Below are positions 46,612 to 55,635 of a stretch of 64,000 nucleotides of DNA, one piece after another. The stretch comes from Atlantibacter hermannii. Lineage in GTDB: Bacteria > Pseudomonadota > Gammaproteobacteria > Enterobacterales > Enterobacteriaceae. The notes under the pieces are model-generated. The model saw only the letters and a list, made by a program, of their open reading frames with translations, had not been told where the DNA came from and did no database searches. Position 1 is the stretch's first letter. Every line of letters starts with the position of its first letter. The position numbers and the translations under genes were made by a program. Where the stretch lies: assembly GCF_009907385.1 (NCBI RefSeq), contig NZ_JAAATR010000007.1, positions 1-64,000 on the forward strand, written 5' to 3'.

Positions 46612-47793
46612 CTAAGACCAGCGGTAATACTTAAAATATTCCTCATTTGCAGCTATAAACTCCCTCAAACCGTTCATTAATCCCTTCTCAAACGCTGTCA
46701 CGATAAACCGGTAACCGTCCAGTGTTTCAATGTAGTAAATACCGCCTGGTGTAATTCCAACATGCAACACCTCGGCTGTCATCATAAACTGGCCTTCCGG
46801 AAAATCATGCGAAAGGTAAATGAAACCAGTAGTGGCCGATGCGGGTGTGGCATTCACTAAGACCCCGTTAAACTGCTGCCCGTGCCTCGCCGGTACAAGC
46901 TCACTTCCCCTGGTTGACTTATCAAGCAGCCTCTTAACATCTTTTTCTTCTTTTAACGAGGTATAGACCCGCACATCACTGTCATCACCTGGGCGAGAGC
47001 CGGTGCCAACATGAGCAAGACGACGGTAAGCACTGCGCATATTAACGTGGCAGGATGCCCCTGCTCTACCCTGAAGCCTTACGCCAAAGTCTTCGCAAAG
47101 TAACAAAATCTGACGTAGCTGGTTTTCATGCACGGACGCTGAGAGTGAAAGATTGAAACAGGAAAAGGTCAGTTCTAAAACCTTTTCGCGTTTGTCATTG
47201 AAATGAGCTTCCAGCCTGATGACTGGCTTTTCCGACATTGCAAAAGCTTTGTCCGTTACTCTGTACCGGCATTCATCTCCGAAACATTCTTTAACAACGC
47301 TGGCTATGACCGTGTCGTGTTCTCCATCTTCCGGAGCTGGCACAAAGATTTCAAATTGTGCCGGTGTATCCGGCTCAAGCAGAACGGGATAGAGACGCGG
47401 AGAATTAAGCAAAGCGCATTCAGAATTAATGAGCTTAACCCAGGCGCTTTTGTCGTCCGGATCCTTAAGCTGCTGTCCAAGGTTATCGCAAAAGTCAACT
47501 ATCTGACGGGTATGCTCATCCGTGACTGCACAGATCAGGTTAAGACCATGCGTGGCCATACGCAGTTCCCGGGTTCGGGACTGGGAATTGATCGACCAGG
47601 GGTTAAGTGAAAGCGAAATAGGGCTTATGGAAGGGACGACCGTCTCATTCTGCAAATCTGTAAGCTGGCAGTTCGCAGTAGGCTTCGGGGAAAGGGTACT
47701 AAATATGTAACTTGCCTGTTGTTTAGTACTGGCCTGGATATAAAACATCGCGTCCATGCTTGTATCCCGGGATGAAATTGAAAATAGCTTCAT
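46612..47793 (-). CDS. Unknown protein next to the HigB-like toxin
   Basis: A 393-residue soluble protein of unknown family, strand-rich in the N-terminal third and last quarter. It starts 8 bp after the HigB-like gene ends, exactly where HigA would normally begin, but I see no helix-turn-helix. It may simply be co-transcribed, or may be an unconventional partner. Confidence 0.55.
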   Translation of the reverse strand: MKLFSISSRDTSMDAMFYIQASTKQQASYIFSTLSPKPTANCQLTDLQNETVVPSISPISLSLNPWSINSQSRTRELRMATHGLNLICAVTDEHTRQIVDFCDNLGQQLKDPDDKSAWVKLINSECALLNSPRLYPVLLEPDTPAQFEIFVPAPEDGEHDTVIASVVKECFGDECRYRVTDKAFAMSEKPVIRLEAHFNDKREKVLELTFSCFNLSLSASVHENQLRQILLLCEDFGVRLQGRAGASCHVNMRSAYRRLAHVGTGSRPGDDSDVRVYTSLKEEKDVKRLLDKSTRGSELVPARHGQQFNGVLVNATPASATTGFIYLSHDFPEGQFMMTAEVLHVGITPGGIYYIETLDGYRFIVTAFEKGLMNGLREFIAANEEYFKYYRWS

Positions 47794-47801
47794 TTTTAAC
47801 C

Positions 47802-48098
47802 TTAATGGATGAGCGATTTATAGTCATGTGCAGACAAATGAACATTATGTGCGCCATCATTCCATTCAAAGAATAATCGATACTTAGAGTTTACTCGAAT
47901 GGAGGAATAACGGTTTGACGTCATTCTTAAGCGTTCATAACGCAAGCTGTTGGATAATAACTCCCGCTCACTCTGGACATTATCCAGCGTTTCAAGTCGA
48001 CACAGAATTGCGTTAATAATTTCAGAAGGAATACCTGCCGTTGTTTTTCCATTACGGAAGAACTTTTCAAGCCGTCTGTCTTTAAATGAATGGATCAT
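47802..48098 (-). CDS. HigB/RelE-like toxin
   Basis: The 98-residue protein has the RelE/HigB pattern. MIHSFKDRRLEKFFRNGKT opens it, as in plasmid-maintenance HigB proteins, followed by a helical pair. SIRVNSKYRLFFEW and a final HLSAHDYKSLIH complete the fold. Such toxins cut mRNA on the ribosome. The family's usual antitoxin gene higA, downstream, is absent. The LSNSLRYERLR loop differs from the canonical LxPLKGxR stretch. Confidence 0.75.
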   Translation of the reverse strand: MIHSFKDRRLEKFFRNGKTTAGIPSEIINAILCRLETLDNVQSERELLSNSLRYERLRMTSNRYSSIRVNSKYRLFFEWNDGAHNVHLSAHDYKSLIH

Positions 48099-48147
48099 AG
48101 TTCCTCCGTAATAATTGACCTTAAAATTAAATTAAAAGGGCTTTGAA

Positions 48148-48618
48148 TTAATGAATACCTAAAATGCGGGCGGCAACTGCCAGCTGCTTATCACTTAACT
48201 GACGCTGGTGGGTTAAAGAAGACTTAAGGCTTTCCAGAAAATTATTACTACTGGATTGTTGGGTGATTGCATCAACCATTTTTTGATGAGACCTGCACCA
48301 TGCTGTGAACGCAGAACTGTGGGCGCTTTCAGTCCTTAAACGCTCGTCTTGCAGGGATGCTGACACTTTGCGGGCAGCTTGCGCATTAATGCGGTACAGC
48401 GCATTCAGCGTGTAAGCAGTACGGGTCGTTTCGAGGCTGTAACCCGTGGCTTTACAAGCCATACAGCGACTTCTATAAAAATGCTTACGCTCTCCCCGCC
48501 CATTGCATTTATCGCAAACAATACGAAAAGTATATTCCGCAGTACCTTTTACAGAATCAACACAGCGGATTTTTGCGCTGGAGATTTCAATTCCACTGCG
48601 ATCATAATATTTGGTCAT
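48148..48618 (-). CDS. DnaJ-like zinc-ribbon protein
   Basis: A 156-residue protein. CDKCNGRG near 35 and CMACKATG near 52 form a four-cysteine zinc site like the DnaJ central repeats. The rest is helical with a Gln/Ser-rich segment (about 118-140). There is no J domain. Antitermination or small DNA-binding roles are known for similar phage proteins; the function here is unknown. Confidence 0.6.
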   Translation of the reverse strand: MTKYYDRSGIEISSAKIRCVDSVKGTAEYTFRIVCDKCNGRGERKHFYRSRCMACKATGYSLETTRTAYTLNALYRINAQAARKVSASLQDERLRTESAHSSAFTAWCRSHQKMVDAITQQSSSNNFLESLKSSLTHQRQLSDKQLAVAARILGIH

Positions 48619-48648
48619 AATGTGATTCCTCCGGTTAGTTCTGGAGTA

Positions 48649-48681
48649 ATCATGACAGAATGAATCTACTGGCTAATAACC
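48649..48681 (-). promoter_or_regulatory. GGTTATTAGC-class promoter, copy 8
   Basis: Leftward GGTTATTAGC (48681-48672), 17-bp gap, CATGAT (48654-48649), a poor -10. The A/T tract and CTCA flank are conserved. Confidence 0.55.
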
Positions 48682-49017
48682 TGAGAGTAAATATTTTAAA
48701 AAAACATTGAGAGAGGGTCTGCAAATTTATACACGAAGGATTCAAATATAATTTGTTTAAAAAATTAAGAGCATTCTGAAGTAAAATTGCATCAAAAAGC
48801 ATTCATGGATAAATCATGTACTGGTGCCAGCGATTTAAACGAGGACATTGTTCCGGTGTAATTACACAGTTTAGCATCATAGATTATAACCAAAAGGAAG
48901 GAGTCCTTCCCGTCTCGGGAATATTACTTTCCCGTTTGCAGTTTAAGAGACACTTAATGAGAAAGTAATAATTAAGTCATGCTCAACTCTACATTTTACA
49001 TTGAGGATGGCGTAACA

Positions 49018-49040
49018 GGGTACGGCATACTACCGTACCC
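49018..49040 (-). terminator. Hairpin after the Ig-like gene
   Basis: GGGTACGG (49018-49025) pairs with CCGTACCC (49033-49040), just beyond the stop. It has no clear T run. Confidence 0.5.
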
Positions 49041-49051
49041 TTGTGTAGGGT

Positions 49052-51439
49052 TTATGTTTGAGGGAATTCTATAGCAAATGTGGCCGTGCCAGATTGACCA
49101 CTTACAGCGGGAGTAACGGGATATGTGCGCTCTTCACCATTACCAAGATCCAGTGACAGCGATTTAGTTTCACCAGGCTGGACCGTAACTCCGGCAACCG
49201 TAACGCCGAACTGGGCGTTTTTCTGAACAGTCAGGGTTCCGTTTAACTGTCCGGTAATGATAGAACCGTCCTGACGACGCAACACACTGGTTCGGATGAT
49301 GGCCAGCGGCGTGTTGTCCGTTGCTTTCAGTGCTACGGCTGTGGCCAGCGTCTTGAGATTATCCAGCATAATCAGGTTAGCTGGCTGGTAGGTAAAATTA
49401 AGCGTTTTAGTGGTCCGGTTACCTGATTCGTCAATAGCCAGAGCCTCCAGATGATACATCTGTCCCGATTCGTCAGTATTGGGGAAGATTCTGGGGTATT
49501 CAGGAATAAAGACATCCTTGGATAGCGGCGTGAATGCAAGGGTGACCTTTTCAGAGTTAGGTCCACCAGCGAGCTGAAGCGATATCAGGGAAGCATCCCC
49601 AGAGGCATCAGTAACGCTTATGCGTAGGTTCTCAAGCCCTTTAACCAGTTTTCCTTCTGCGTCTGCGCCATTAAAGCTGAACGCAATAACCGGAAGCGTT
49701 GAGTCAATTTTCAGCGGTGCATTAAGCGTTTTGGTTCCTGTGTTTCCAACAAGATCCGTGGCAGACACGCTAACAACCGTATAATCCCCGTCCGGTAGAC
49801 CAGCGTATGAGAAAGTGGCGTTTTTGGTTTTATAATCGCTTTCACTGACAGTCACAGGCTTCAGGGTGAAAGTTTCCCCCCGGGCATTTTTAAGGGTGGC
49901 TTCGAAAACTTTGGTATCCCAGTAGCTGATGTTCCAGGCGTTGACGCGATCATTATCGGTGGCCGTCATAGTGATTGTCTTGGAGGCCTTGTTTACCTGA
50001 GCGACATTAACCACCGGTGGGTTGTTATCCCAGATAACCGTAAAATTACCAGCAAGCGCATCGAATATGCTGTCACCATCTTTTCCCGAGTAAAGATGCA
50101 GATACTCAAATCCTTTGTCACTGGTGTAGTTGAAGTTAACCGTCATCTCGCATGAACTTTGTCCGACAGGAATAGTGCAGAACCAGGCTGCATTTTTTAC
50201 CGTTCTGAACTTTTGCACGTATGGTCGGGGTTCTGCGGTTACCTTTATGCGGCTAATGGTGGCGGTTTTAACGCTGATTGAGGCCTGAGTTAACCACTCA
50301 CTGGTATCACTCCGGTACATCTCTTTAGCCACTATCTTCGGGGCTATTTCCATCGCCGGGGCTGGAGTGAAGTTGAGGGAGTTATGATGAATTCGTCTTA
50401 CTCCTCCCGCCAGAGTCTGAAATTCATGATAAGTATCCCCCACATTTGGATATATGTATTTGAAAGTATAGATATTATAAGTGCTATCGGACGTCTGGAA
50501 ATTCGAGTCCGCCCAGCCATATTTGGAACCGTTAACAGCAGTAAAGTCACTTTTCTTCCTTAATACCCGTACGGAAATAGGGTTCTGGAAGACGGTCATG
50601 CCAGACTGATAGGAGACCCATGATCCGGTAGTGGCGTCCTGCACCTGGATGATATCGTCAGGCTTAACCCGATCAATTACGCTTCGGCGGCTTAGTTCGC
50701 TCCTGTTTCCCGCTTTGTCATAAAGGTAGATCCCCACTTTATATTCAGAGCGGTTTTCCGGTGCCAGGGCATTGCTGCTTGCGTCGGCGACTTGAACGGT
50801 TACGCTACCTTCCACTGTATTAATTTCCGCTGGCTTTTTACGCTCCACTCCAGCGGCATCGGTTATGAAATATTCAGCATTAGCAAGCCCGGAACCTTTA
50901 TCACTCAGTCCATTAAAGACCAGTGCCTGGACGCTGGCGTACTGCATACCGGCTGGTACTGAAGTGAAGATCGCTTCGCTGCCAAAGTTCCACCCATTTC
51001 TCGTATAACTTATGGTACCCGTTGCCGGAGGCGTTCGGTCAATTGCAAGCGGGTAATCCTGCCGGGAGACCTCCTTCCCTTGCAAGTCGGTAATCACCTC
51101 TCTGAGGGTGAAGCTATCTTCTCCCATCGCTGGTACGGTCAGAGTCTTGCCGTAATAATCAAAGCCTGTCGAAGATGTGGTACGGTCATCAACGGTAACC
51201 AGGCTGCTTTTCGTGCTCCAGATGAGGCTCCCGTCACTTTTCAGCAGACTGAGCGTAATATAACGGTCCAGACCGGAAATAACGGCAACGTCAAAGCTCG
51301 TTACCGGATTAATCCATACGGATGCAGGCGATACGGTCTTTTTAACGTTCAGGGTATCTTTAAAGCTGAATTCTGCGATTTCAGCGGAAGCTCCTGCGCT
51401 GAAACCTGCAAATGCAATAAGCAGGGCTAGTTTGATTTT
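49052..51439 (-). CDS. Secreted Ig-like repeat protein A
   Basis: I use the ATG at 51439, with CAGGAGACAACCC upstream. The 795-residue product starts with a clear signal peptide (MKIKLALLIAFAGFSAGASA). The mature protein is strand-rich, with linkers such as IDRTPP, IDRVKPDD, WDNNPPVV and IDSTLPVI that mark bacterial Ig-like domains. A C-terminal domain of about 100 residues is shared with the 56995-59415 and 63689-64000 proteins. Large Ig-like proteins on IncHI1 plasmids have been linked to conjugation and surface interactions, so a surface role is likely. Confidence 0.8.
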   Translation of the reverse strand, partial: KIKLALLIAFAGFSAGASAEIAEFSFKDTLNVKKTVSPASVWINPVTSFDVAVISGLDRYITLSLLKSDGSLIWSTKSSLVTVDDRTTSSTGFDYYGKTLTVPAMGEDSFTLREVITDLQGKEVSRQDYPLAIDRTPPATGTISYTRNGWNFGSEAIFTSVPAGMQYASVQALVFNGLSDKGSGLANAEYFITDAAGVERKKPAEINTVEGSVTVQVADASSNALAPENRSEYKVGIYLYDKAGNRSELSRRSVIDRVKPDDIIQVQDATTGSWVSYQSGMTVFQNPISVRVLRKKSDFTAVNGSKYGWADSNFQTSDSTYNIYTFKYIYPNVGDTYHEFQTLAGGVRRIHHNSLNFTPAPAMEIAPKIVAKEMYRSDTSEWLTQASISVKTATISRIKVTAEPRPYVQKFRTVKNAAWFCTIPVGQSSCEMTVNFNYTSDKGFEYLHLYSGKDGDSIFDALAGNFTVIWDNNPPVVNVAQVNKASKTITMTATDNDRVNAWNISYWDTKVFEATLKNARGETFTLKPVTVSESDYKTKNATFSYAGLPDGDYTVVSVSATDLVGNTGTKTLNAPLKIDSTLPVIAFSFNGADAEGKLVKGLENLRISVTDASGDASLISLQLAGGPNSEKVTLAFTPLSKDVFIPEYPRIFPNTDESGQMYHLEALAIDESGNRTTKTLNFTYQPANLIMLDNLKTLATAVALKATDNTPLAIIRTSVLRRQDGSIITGQLNGTLTVQKNAQFGVTVAGVTVQPGETKSLSLDLGNGEERTYPVTPAVSGQSGTATFAIEFPQT

Positions 51440-51576
51440 CATGGGTTGTCTCCTGATCAGGTTCCCCATGATACTTTTTCAGTGTTCGTGATCTTTTCGG
51501 GAAAATAGCTATTTTTGATGTTTTTCTTTTCTGCCCGGCGGGACTTTTTTTGTTTACGTGAATGCAACAAAACCAG

Positions 51577-51589
51577 AAAAGTTACTTTT
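51577..51589. promoter_or_regulatory. Dispersed palindrome, copy 11 (AAAAGTTACTTTT)
   Basis: Perfect copy 138 bp upstream of the start of Ig-like protein A. Confidence 0.7.
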
Positions 51590-51780
51590 TGATAGGGTAA
51601 AATTAGGTTTCCCTAATTTCCAGAAGCAAGCGAAAGCAGAACTAGCTTAATAGCCATTAAGAACGCCATACCTATTGATAAATAACGCTCCTTACATTTA
51701 ATGATTTGAGCATTTAAAAATGAATTAGCGAAAGAATTTTGGTTTGCTTTTTATTGCATGAGTAAAACAGTATTAATAAT

Positions 51781-51814
51781 CCGGAGCCATTAGAACGTAC
51801 TCTAAAGACTCCGG
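51781..51814 (-). terminator. Terminator-like hairpin
   Basis: CCGGAGxCxTTAGA pairs with TCTAAAGACTCCGG; read leftward it is followed by ATTATTAAT. It ends the 51845-52985 operon. Confidence 0.6.
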
Positions 51815-51844
51815 TATACAGATATCTTGCCAGTAAAAATGGCC

Positions 51845-52096
51845 TTACTCCTCATCATCCCCCAGCGCTTTTTTGATGGCGCGGCGGCGGGCTGCATCAC
51901 CTACACGATATCCGACTGAATATACGTCATTCAACCGGCGCAGAATAAGATTTATTTCCTCATCCTGAATGTAGGCAGGTAAACACAGAACCACGTCGCC
52001 ATCTTCATCATAGACTCGAACAACTTCCTTCTGCCCATCTCGCTCGCGAATAATCTGGACATGCTGAACCCTGGTGTATTCTGGGTTTACGCTCAT
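51845..52096 (-). CDS. Small hypothetical protein
   Basis: An 83-residue charged protein, strand-rich then helical with a basic DAARRRAIKKAL tail. It is the last gene of a four-gene leftward cluster. Confidence 0.5.
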   Translation of the reverse strand: MSVNPEYTRVQHVQIIRERDGQKEVVRVYDEDGDVVLCLPAYIQDEEINLILRRLNDVYSVGYRVGDAARRRAIKKALGDDEE

Positions 52097-52128
52097 TTTA
52101 AGTATCTCTCTGTAATTGTTGTTACCAG

Positions 52129-52332
52129 TTAGCTATAAGCCGGATAATTCTGGTATTCAGTGTTCTGCACAGCAATCGCCTGCTCGTGGATCATTGACAC
52201 TGCCAGGCGGGCTTTAACTCGCTTGCTGGTGAGAAAACGCTTCACTTCTTTAAGTTCGCTGCCAGCCGACAGCATATTGAAGACATGCTGTTTGAGACTG
52301 TTGTTATTTTTGGCCACTTGTTTCTCCATCAT
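52129..52332 (-). CDS. Small hypothetical protein
   Basis: A 67-residue basic helical protein. It overlaps the RHH-like gene in front by 29 bp, so the two are co-translated, as is common for regulator or toxin-antitoxin pairs; no toxin motif is seen. Confidence 0.5.
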   Translation of the reverse strand: MMEKQVAKNNNSLKQHVFNMLSAGSELKEVKRFLTSKRVKARLAVSMIHEQAIAVQNTEYQNYPAYS

Positions 52333-52561
52333 CTTTGTACATGGTTATTTCAGGCTGGCCTGCCAGATCACACACGTTATCCATATGCTTTTGGACCCAG
52401 TCTGTTAGACCCAGACCTTCGGCCTTTGCCTGATTGACGTAACGCAGTTTACGTTCAGGGGTAACCCGCATCTGTAGTTGTGCCGTCGCTGGAACCGCCT
52501 CTTTCAGGGCGTTAAGGCCCCTCTGATCACGGGCCTGAATTGATGGTTTACCGCTAGGCAT
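52304..52561 (-). CDS. Ribbon-helix-helix-like small protein
   Basis: An 85-residue protein. QLQMRVTPERKLRYVNQA, then EGLGLTDW and HMDNVCD match the protein at 21984-22340 almost residue for residue. A DNA-binding RHH role is likely. It overlaps both neighbours. Confidence 0.6.
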   Translation of the reverse strand: MPSGKPSIQARDQRGLNALKEAVPATAQLQMRVTPERKLRYVNQAKAEGLGLTDWVQKHMDNVCDLAGQPEITMYKDDGETSGQK

Positions 52562-52985
52562 CTGATGTATCGCTCTCCCGGCGAGCGGTGGACAGCTCTA
52601 TTTCTTTTGCGATAGCTTTATCTATGGCATCCAGCTGCATGGCAAACTTGATTTCAAGCGAACAGCGTAATGCCTTCAGGGCGCGTTCTTTGGTGCTGTA
52701 TTGTGGTATGCCGTTCTGGCTACCATTCATGCCTCGCATGCGGCGGGAGGTTGCATCGACAACCTCTCCCTCTTCCCGTGTGCCGTGAACCGTAGTTCCG
52801 CTCCATGTCGGATAAACAGTGCCAGTGGCGGTGTTGAAGCTCCAGCCGTTTTGGTATTCCCCCGAGACCTCTGGTACGGGCATATCGCGTTCAACGCCAT
52901 AGTCAGACCAGCGTAAAGCGCGGTTTATTCTGGCCTGTGCCACCAGCTCATCATACGCGGCTTGTTCTTTTTTATTCATCGCCAT
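52554..52985 (-). CDS. Hypothetical protein
   Basis: A 143-residue soluble protein: an N-terminal helix, a Trp/Thr-rich middle and a charged C-terminal helix. Its end overlaps the RHH-like gene by 8 bp. It leads the cluster. Confidence 0.5.
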   Translation of the reverse strand: MAMNKKEQAAYDELVAQARINRALRWSDYGVERDMPVPEVSGEYQNGWSFNTATGTVYPTWSGTTVHGTREEGEVVDATSRRMRGMNGSQNGIPQYSTKERALKALRCSLEIKFAMQLDAIDKAIAKEIELSTARRESDTSDA

Positions 52986-53088
52986 TTAGGGCAATCTCCT
53001 TAGAGGGGAATTAGGTGTTATATCGGTACGTAAGTGCTTTTCAGGCCTAATCTCTGACAAGGCCTGATGTGCCAGACTGCCGTTGCAT

Positions 53089-53613
53089 TCACCGTTTTAT
53101 GGCGGTTGACAGAGCCTCATTAAGAGCCGCAATTAGCTCAGGCGAAGTCGGCTCCAGATTTTTGGAAGCGTTCAGCAGCTCCTGAAGTGAAGAGATTTCC
53201 TTTGGCTCCACCTGGTTTGTTTCAGGTGCCGTTTTTTGCACTTCATCCAGTGTACGCTGTGCACCGTTATCCAGCACCAGCACCCCCCCGGCACGAATTT
53301 CTGAAATGGTGCGCAACGTATACATCAATTTATCCCAGACACGGCTACCAACCTCGAACCCGGAATCAGCTACTTTTTCTTCATTATGCTTTTGAAAAAT
53401 TTCTTCTAACCAAGTGGTGAAGCGCTTTCCAAAAGTATTGGCGGCTAAAGAAGTGCAGGAATAAACCTGTTCGACCTGTTTTGTTCCATTTTTATCAGTG
53501 AATGTAATGAGACCGATTCGGCCACTGTTAACAGTGTAAAAGCGAGGTTGAAAGCCAGCTTTGAGAAGGTTTTCAATAGCTGAAAAAAAATCTTTTTTGA
53601 GCATCGGTTTCAA
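53089..53613 (-). CDS. Hypothetical protein
   Basis: A TTG start with AAAGGAAAACC upstream is better supported than the ATG three codons later. The 174-residue product has a strand-rich first 60 residues, then helices with a Glu/Leu-rich C-terminus. No family was recognised. Confidence 0.5.
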   Translation of the reverse strand: MKPMLKKDFFSAIENLLKAGFQPRFYTVNSGRIGLITFTDKNGTKQVEQVYSCTSLAANTFGKRFTTWLEEIFQKHNEEKVADSGFEVGSRVWDKLMYTLRTISEIRAGGVLVLDNGAQRTLDEVQKTAPETNQVEPKEISSLQELLNASKNLEPTSPELIAALNEALSTAIKR

Positions 53614-53875
53614 AATGGTTTTCCTTTTATGCCCGGTGCCGCCGGGGCGGTGGCGTTAAATATACGCCATGTAAGTAAATTAATTTATACCCATTTGATT
53701 GTCAATACAAACAAAAAAACAAACCATGTTTATTATTTTATCAACGATGCTATTTTAAAGTCCGTCTAAAATAAAAAACCAAAAAGTTAAATTTGAAGCC
53801 GTCCTTCCTAAATTCATTTCTTGCGCATATTAGCACCCTGCTTTAAGTAAATAATTTTTGAAAAAGTTGTCTGGA

Positions 53876-53908
53876 GGTTATTAGCTCGTGCATCTGGATT
53901 GGTAATAT
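53876..53908 (+). promoter_or_regulatory. GGTTATTAGC-class promoter, copy 9 (rightward)
   Basis: GGTTATTAGC (53876-53885), 17-bp gap, TAATAT (53903-53908), with GAAAAAGTTGTCT upstream. It is the only copy on the + strand. A TTTTA/TAAAA palindrome with CCGTCTAAA lies near 53755-53773. Confidence 0.65.
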
Positions 53909-53935
53909 AAAGCCAACACAGAAAAGGAAAACAAA

Positions 53936-54700
53936 ATGTATAAATTAGTATCTCCTCGTGAACTGACTGAGATTATTACCGGTTTACTGCTTAAACCTGA
54001 ACTCCTTGGTGAGCTGGACTCACCAGAAAAGCATCGGATGTTTATGGCAGATTTAGGCCGCGTGGTGGCCGAACATTGTGGAGGTCTGGTAAACAGCGTC
54101 GTCTTGCCAGGAACAGAAGTTACAGTGTCGGATGGGTTACCGCTTAATGGCCAGCCGGTACGTTATCTCGGAATCAAAGAGAACATCCCTCACCTCCTTG
54201 TAGAGCCTGATGCTTCCTTACCTTCGCTCGCTAAAAACGTCTGGATGTATGCAGATCCTGAAGGCTGGAAAGAACATTTTGGAGCTGAGGAAGACTGCCT
54301 TACTCCTGAAATGATGCAGCTGTTCCGTAAAGGTATCCAGGCTCTTCAGAAAGAGCATGACACCCCTGAAATTAGCCTCACACTTCAGGACTGGCGCCTG
54401 GAGGAGGAAACACTGCCAGAAGAGGACAGTCAGGCCTATCAGGTCAGCGTTACCGGCCAACATAACATCCACTGTGAAGTTGTTAACAAGGAAGGTAACC
54501 CCTGTTTTGGTGTCATGTTCGAAATCGATCAGGGTGTGCCTGCCTTACACATCAACACCGGCGGGGATATGTTGCTCCACATTCATTGCGCCCATAACGG
54601 ACTCGTTCTGACCCCTGATGCAAGCGGTCAGCGATTTGATAAGGCTCCCGTTGACCGCTTCTCTTATAACAGCCCATCCCTGCTGTTGTCTGCCGACTAA
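53936..54700 (+). CDS. Hypothetical protein
   Basis: A 254-residue acidic soluble protein with AAAAGGAAAAC upstream. The C-terminal 100 residues are strand-rich. It leads a rightward cluster with an NPPF methyltransferase. No family was recognised. Confidence 0.6.
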   Translation: MYKLVSPRELTEIITGLLLKPELLGELDSPEKHRMFMADLGRVVAEHCGGLVNSVVLPGTEVTVSDGLPLNGQPVRYLGIKENIPHLLVEPDASLPSLAKNVWMYADPEGWKEHFGAEEDCLTPEMMQLFRKGIQALQKEHDTPEISLTLQDWRLEEETLPEEDSQAYQVSVTGQHNIHCEVVNKEGNPCFGVMFEIDQGVPALHINTGGDMLLHIHCAHNGLVLTPDASGQRFDKAPVDRFSYNSPSLLLSAD

Positions 54701-54780
54701 CCAAGGCCAAATCTGAATTGTCCCGTTTAAGTAACCAACCCGCTGCCGCCAGGCGGGTAAATCCTCTTAATGGAGTTTTA

Positions 54781-55542
54781 ATGCAAATCTCAACTGAAGT
54801 TCTGAACGTCTTATCTCGCTGCCGTGCTGAAGGGAACTTTCTTTTCCTGGCCGACCAGCTCGACCGCAGCATTTATGTTAAGACAAACAAAGTGCTCGAA
54901 GCCGCCGGTGGCAAATGGAACCGAAAAGAGCAGGCACATATTTTTACGGCGGATGCAGCTGAGCGTATCGAGCAAATCATTCTGACAGGTTCGGTTGACA
55001 TCCCACGAGATCTGTTCAATTTCTTCCCTACACCTGAGAATTTAGTCACAGATATGGTTCTACGCGCTGAACCAGCTGCCGGGGAGCGTGTACTGGAGCC
55101 AGAGTTTGGTGATGGCCGCATTCTGAAAGCCTTAAAACTGGCGGCTCCGGATGCATTGATTACCGGGATCGAATTGAACGATGAGCGATTCCTTGCAGTG
55201 AAGAACGATAGTGTCCTTAGCACAGGAGTCGAGCTGGTGCATACCGACTTTCTTGGGTACCAGCCCGATGAAACTTTTGATGTTATCGTTATGAATCCAC
55301 CATTCCTTAAACGCTCTGACGTTAAACAAGTCATGCATGCCATCGCAATGCTCGCTAAGCGAGGTCGCTTACAGGCCATTCTGTCAGCTGGGGTATTGTT
55401 CCGGGAAGACACACTGACAAAAGCGCTCAGGGAGCGAGTCAAACAACTTGGCGGACAAATTTCGCCTCTTCCGGATGATACATTTAGGGAGTCCGGAACA
55501 AAGGTCAAAACAGCCCGCCTTGAAATTGATCTTCGCCGCTAA
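54781..55542 (+). CDS. NPPF-type DNA/nucleic-acid methyltransferase-like protein
   Basis: The start is taken at the ATG with TGGAG upstream (253 residues). Motif I is EPEFGDGRIL (106-115), the ribose-binding acid is in ELND (131-134), and the catalytic motif is NPPF (172-175), as in gamma-type N6-adenine methyltransferases. It has a short N-terminal domain and no visible target-recognition domain. Such small plasmid enzymes may protect incoming DNA from restriction. Confidence 0.7.
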   Translation: MQISTEVLNVLSRCRAEGNFLFLADQLDRSIYVKTNKVLEAAGGKWNRKEQAHIFTADAAERIEQIILTGSVDIPRDLFNFFPTPENLVTDMVLRAEPAAGERVLEPEFGDGRILKALKLAAPDALITGIELNDERFLAVKNDSVLSTGVELVHTDFLGYQPDETFDVIVMNPPFLKRSDVKQVMHAIAMLAKRGRLQAILSAGVLFREDTLTKALRERVKQLGGQISPLPDDTFRESGTKVKTARLEIDLRR

Positions 55543-55635
55543 CTGACAAGCAACCGGAAAGAAATCTTAATACGAGTAGCCGGTTAAAGTTACCTGACCG
55601 GCTTAACTGACTAAATCAATAAAGAGTGAACAGAA

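Noticed and set aside
48921..48933. ATATTACTTTCCCG near 48921 as a further palindrome copy
   Set aside because: Only the right half matches; the left AAAGT half is absent.
54873..55508. A 211-residue leftward frame
   Set aside because: Antisense to the NPPF methyltransferase; Ser/Arg-rich composition typical of a shadow frame.
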